Shown here: positions 62,301 to 64,000 of the stretch, piece by piece
Layout: every line of letters starts with the position of its first letter
Numbering within the stretch: the stretch's first letter is position 1
Source of the DNA: Rotaria macrura
Taxonomy: Eukaryota > Rotifera > Eurotatoria > Philodinida > Philodinidae
DNA: 64,000 nucleotides
Reading direction: 5' to 3'
Assembly (NCBI GenBank): GCA_900239685.1
Contig: OENT01000343.1
Span: 1-64,000, forward strand
Position numbers and translations under genes: made by a program
The notes under the pieces: model-generated
The model's input: the letters and a program-made list of their open reading frames with translations, nothing else
What the model was told of the DNA's origin: nothing
Databases searched by the model: none

Positions 62301-64000
62301 TATGTTTCTACGTCATTGTCAATAAGAAATTATATTTGAATGTGTGTAATCGAACAGTATACACAAGGTTATGTCCGTTCATTGCACTAGTGGACATCAA
62401 TTAACAGATCACATGTCATTGTAGAAAATGCTCAGAAGTTTGTATGAATTTTTAACATATTTAATAAATCGTTGCATATTACACATCAAGATGCACACAA
62501 AATCTAACGATATATGAATAGTAACCGTATGCATCGATGGAAAACATTTCAAATATTGATAAAAAACAGACGAACATGTGCAACTTAATTATGTATAAGA
62601 TTTGCAAGTTTTCACTTTCGAATTCTCATTCAAAAGAATTTGTTCTCATATAAGAAAAAGATACTGTCTGGATCAAGGAAACAGTCGTATGCAATTTTTC
62701 AAATTTCTTTTACTGTCGTGGGTATTCATATGTGTCTATTGTAGAGATGCAACAAACTCGAAGATTCGATTGTTAATATTTAGCTTAGATTTCGAATTTA
62801 CAGCTTTAGGCTTTAGATCAAACACGACGAGTTACTTCACTACTTATGCACTATGTCTGCAAAGTATTTTAAAGATTTGAAAGAAATCCTTAAATCATTT
62901 TGTAATGTGACTCACACCTAGTGAAGTATGTCCCTCTAGATAATACCTTATCTGAACAAATTTCGGTTATTTTTTGATCAAAATCAAGCCAAAATTCGGA
63001 TCGATTCGTGCAGTGTTTGGTCACAAATATACAATATTTTCATAAGCTTTCACATCTGACTAGACCTTATCAAGGCATGTCACTATCTGAAATTGTCTCA
63101 AGTCACATTGTTGACTTACAGCGTCATAAGTAATTTTTAATGGCTGTAAAATTAGAAAAAGACGATAATCAGATGTTTTATCCAATGGTGAAAATTCCAG
63201 TTCACTGTGTATTAATGGAAGATCTGTCGTGGAAGCTGCCGTCACTAATAATGGTCGATTATTGTTATAGGTTTGTTTCCCAAATAAAGAAAATGATTGA
63301 AGATCAACATTAAATCTAAATAGATGAATAGAGTTTACATTAAAAATGCATATGCATGTTTTTTCATTATTCGTACGAAATATTCGATGAAACAGCTCGC
63401 CGTTTCAAATCTAATCTAGCATCAATAATTTTAATTGGACAAAGAATTTGATTTTCTTTCGATTGAACTGTTTGCGAACTAGTATTTGCCAAGGGTAAAG
63501 TTAGATTCAATCCAAGACTTTTTACTTGAATTTGAATATTGATATTTGGTGACTATGAATTAAATAAGATTATTCAAATGAGTAAAGAACGAAAGGTATA
63601 AATTACATCTTCAGAGAAAAAATCTCCATTCGATAAAGTCGAGCTTGATGTTGATGATTTTCGATGCTCTATTAAAAATGGTATGTACAAACAGCATAAA
63701 TATTATTAAGCGTATAGTTGATTAAAATCTTCTAATCGAATAAAAAGATAATTACCTTCTTTTGAATGAGCTTTCGTTTGCCACCAAGAGTTCCACCATT
63801 TTTGATTTTCGTTGGTAGTATGTAAAGACGATATTTTTCGATTTACTTTTATTGACTGATGATGATGAGGATGATGATGATGATGATGAAGATTATAATG
63901 TCGATGATTCTTATTGTGATGTCCGACTTCTTTTTGCGTAAGATTAGGATTTCTTTCTAGTTCGACACTGTGACGAATATAAGCAAGATTGAATACGTCC
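59316..64000 (-). CDS. VPS13-like lipid-transfer protein, 3' part, runs off window
   Basis: Nine exons read with consistent phases: complement(59316..59464, 59548..59643, 59718..59860, 61754..61873, 61945..62012, 63120..63315, 63377..63552, 63607..63668, 63756..64000). The 5' end is outside the window. The segment from LPLIHSELEFSPLD through LQPLKITYDA to PTINKIVECFDP matches the N-terminal half of VPS13 proteins (the YDAxTIN block followed by a helix, then LPEYG). VPS13 forms a long hydrophobic channel moving lipids at membrane contact sites. The first visible exon has a His tract (HHHHHHPHHHQ) and WWNSWW. VPS13 proteins normally continue for more than 2000 residues beyond this point; here only about 130 unrelated-looking residues follow before TAA, with an AATAAA four bases on. 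Introns of 1.9 and 1.1 kb interrupt the gene. Confidence 0.7.
59861..61753 (-). other. Long intron of the VPS13-like gene
   Basis: A 1.9-kb intron (donor GTGAGT, acceptor TTTATTAG) between the last clearly VPS13-like exon and the odd tail exons. Open frames inside (60202-60393, 61138-61645) show no domain. If the tail exons belong to another gene, its promoter would have to be here. Confidence 0.5.
62013..63119 (-). other. 1.1-kb intron of the VPS13-like gene
   Basis: Splits the conserved YDA/PTIN block. Donor GTAAGT, acceptor CCTCATAG. No feature seen inside. Confidence 0.6.
63862..63891. repeat. ATG trinucleotide run in a coding exon
   Basis: A GAT/ATG-type trinucleotide run on the plus strand encodes the His-rich tract of the VPS13-like protein on the minus strand. 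Its length may vary between alleles. Confidence 0.8.

Overview
The window reads as animal nuclear DNA. It is AT-rich, with genes split by short GT-AG introns (about 50-90 bp, a few of 1-2 kb), AATAAA signals close behind most stop codons, no operons and no bacterial-style gene packing. The gene content (intracellular arginine ADP-ribosyltransferases, a divergent class A GPCR with a broken paralogue, a YCII-domain protein, a ubiquitin-repeat gene that cannot be processed, a VPS13-like gene, many short TIR elements) fits a bdelloid rotifer best. That placement is inference; no ribosomal or mitochondrial marker is present.

Layout. 0.7-1.4 kb: a methyltransferase-like exon. 3.2-6.0 kb (minus): a three-exon gene of unknown function. 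8.3-13.4 kb (plus): an eleven-exon gene for a 574-residue helical protein of unknown function, one intron of which holds a TIR element with an internal duplication. 14.5-17.2 kb: two tandem paralogues for small secreted glycoproteins sharing intron position and cysteine spacing. 18.4 kb (minus): a YCII-domain protein. 20.6-22.1 kb: an intronless six-domain ubiquitin-like protein without the usual Gly-Gly ends, followed by a near-perfect fold-back element. 24.6-25.4 kb: a hAT-type non-autonomous transposon with a perfect 8-bp target duplication. 26.1 kb: an ADP-ribosyltransferase.

28.1-29.0 kb (minus): a GPCR pseudogene whose intact relative lies at 41.5-42.6 kb. 29-37 kb is a gene-poor stretch with a decayed vWA-like fragment. 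37.4-38.0 kb (minus): an ORF cut by one in-frame stop. 43.5-44.2 kb: a TIR element carrying a degenerate tandem array. 46.4-47.2 kb (minus): a disordered acidic protein. 47-53 kb is gene-poor with a decayed flavoprotein fragment. 53.5-54.4 kb (minus): a second ADP-ribosyltransferase with a proline-rich tail. 57.9-58.8 kb: a C/G-tract TIR element with TTA target duplication and a large internal fold-back. 59.3 kb to the right edge (minus): the 3' part of a VPS13-like gene with a non-canonical tail.

The genes do not form one pathway. The recurring theme is small-scale duplication (secreted pair, ART pair, GPCR pair, ubiquitin repeats) beside non-autonomous transposons. All spliced models were assembled by reading splice sites and checking phase by hand. 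Identities rest on motif recognition, not on a database search.
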